The notes beneath the pieces were generated by a model. The model had not been told where the DNA came from and did no database searches. It saw only the letters and a program-made list of their open reading frames with translations. Below are positions 5,215 through 5,247 of a stretch of DNA of 5,247 nucleotides, one piece after another. This DNA comes from Lysobacterales bacterium (GTDB taxonomy: Bacteria > Pseudomonadota > Gammaproteobacteria > Xanthomonadales > Xanthomonadaceae): positions 1-5,247 of the forward strand of contig JAGRJX010000242.1 of the NCBI GenBank assembly GCA_020442545.1. Direction: 5' to 3'. The first letter of the stretch is position 1. Each line of letters begins with the position of its first letter. A program made the position numbers and the translations under genes.

Positions 5215-5247
5215 GTTGAGTGGCGTCGGCGAAGGCAGACTGGCCGT

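Noticed and set aside
5165..5247. Possible edge of an insertion sequence or repeat element in the tail.
   Set aside because: No terminal repeat pair, target duplication or transposase frame is visible within the 83 bases; only one hairpin can be supported.

Overview
The window looks like ordinary chromosomal DNA of a GC-rich gammaproteobacterium. The best guess is the Xanthomonadales/Lysobacterales (Xanthomonas, Lysobacter, Luteimonas, Dyella and relatives). This rests on high GC with strong G/C third-position bias, and on a tryptophan 2,3-dioxygenase whose catalytic residues fall at exactly the residue numbers of the Xanthomonas campestris enzyme. I see no mobile element, CRISPR array, tRNA or rRNA. 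Five protein genes fill most of the window; none shows a frameshift, and only the first is cut by the window edge.

Layout. Positions 1-1861, minus strand: a two-gene unit encoding the alpha subunit (791-1861) and beta subunit (1-791, C-terminus beyond the window) of a heterotetrameric, thiamine-diphosphate-dependent 2-oxoacid dehydrogenase E1 of the Bacillus-type pyruvate/branched-chain family. The two genes overlap by one base (TAATG). Positions 1862-2029: a 168-bp divergent control region with back-to-back candidate promoters and two perfect palindromes. Positions 2030-2899, plus strand: tryptophan 2,3-dioxygenase (kynA). Positions 2900-3107: a 208-bp gap with a TTCCGN hexamer triplet, a strong Shine-Dalgarno sequence with nothing conventional behind it, and a GC hairpin plus T-run. 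Positions 3108-4610, plus strand: a 500-residue proton-dependent oligopeptide (POT/PTR2) transporter. Positions 4611-4738: a gap with three inverted repeats. Positions 4739-5164, plus strand: a 141-residue four-helix membrane protein of unknown function. Positions 5165-5247: noncoding tail with one hairpin.

How they may work together (inference). The theme is amino acid and peptide catabolism. The transporter would bring in di- and tripeptides, the dioxygenase opens the indole ring of tryptophan, and the divergent E1 would feed an oxidative decarboxylation complex acting on pyruvate or branched-chain 2-oxoacids. The later kynurenine-pathway genes and the E2/E3 genes are not in the window. I do not find a convincing new system. 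The least explained parts are the hairpin-containing leader before the transporter and the palindromes of the divergent control region.
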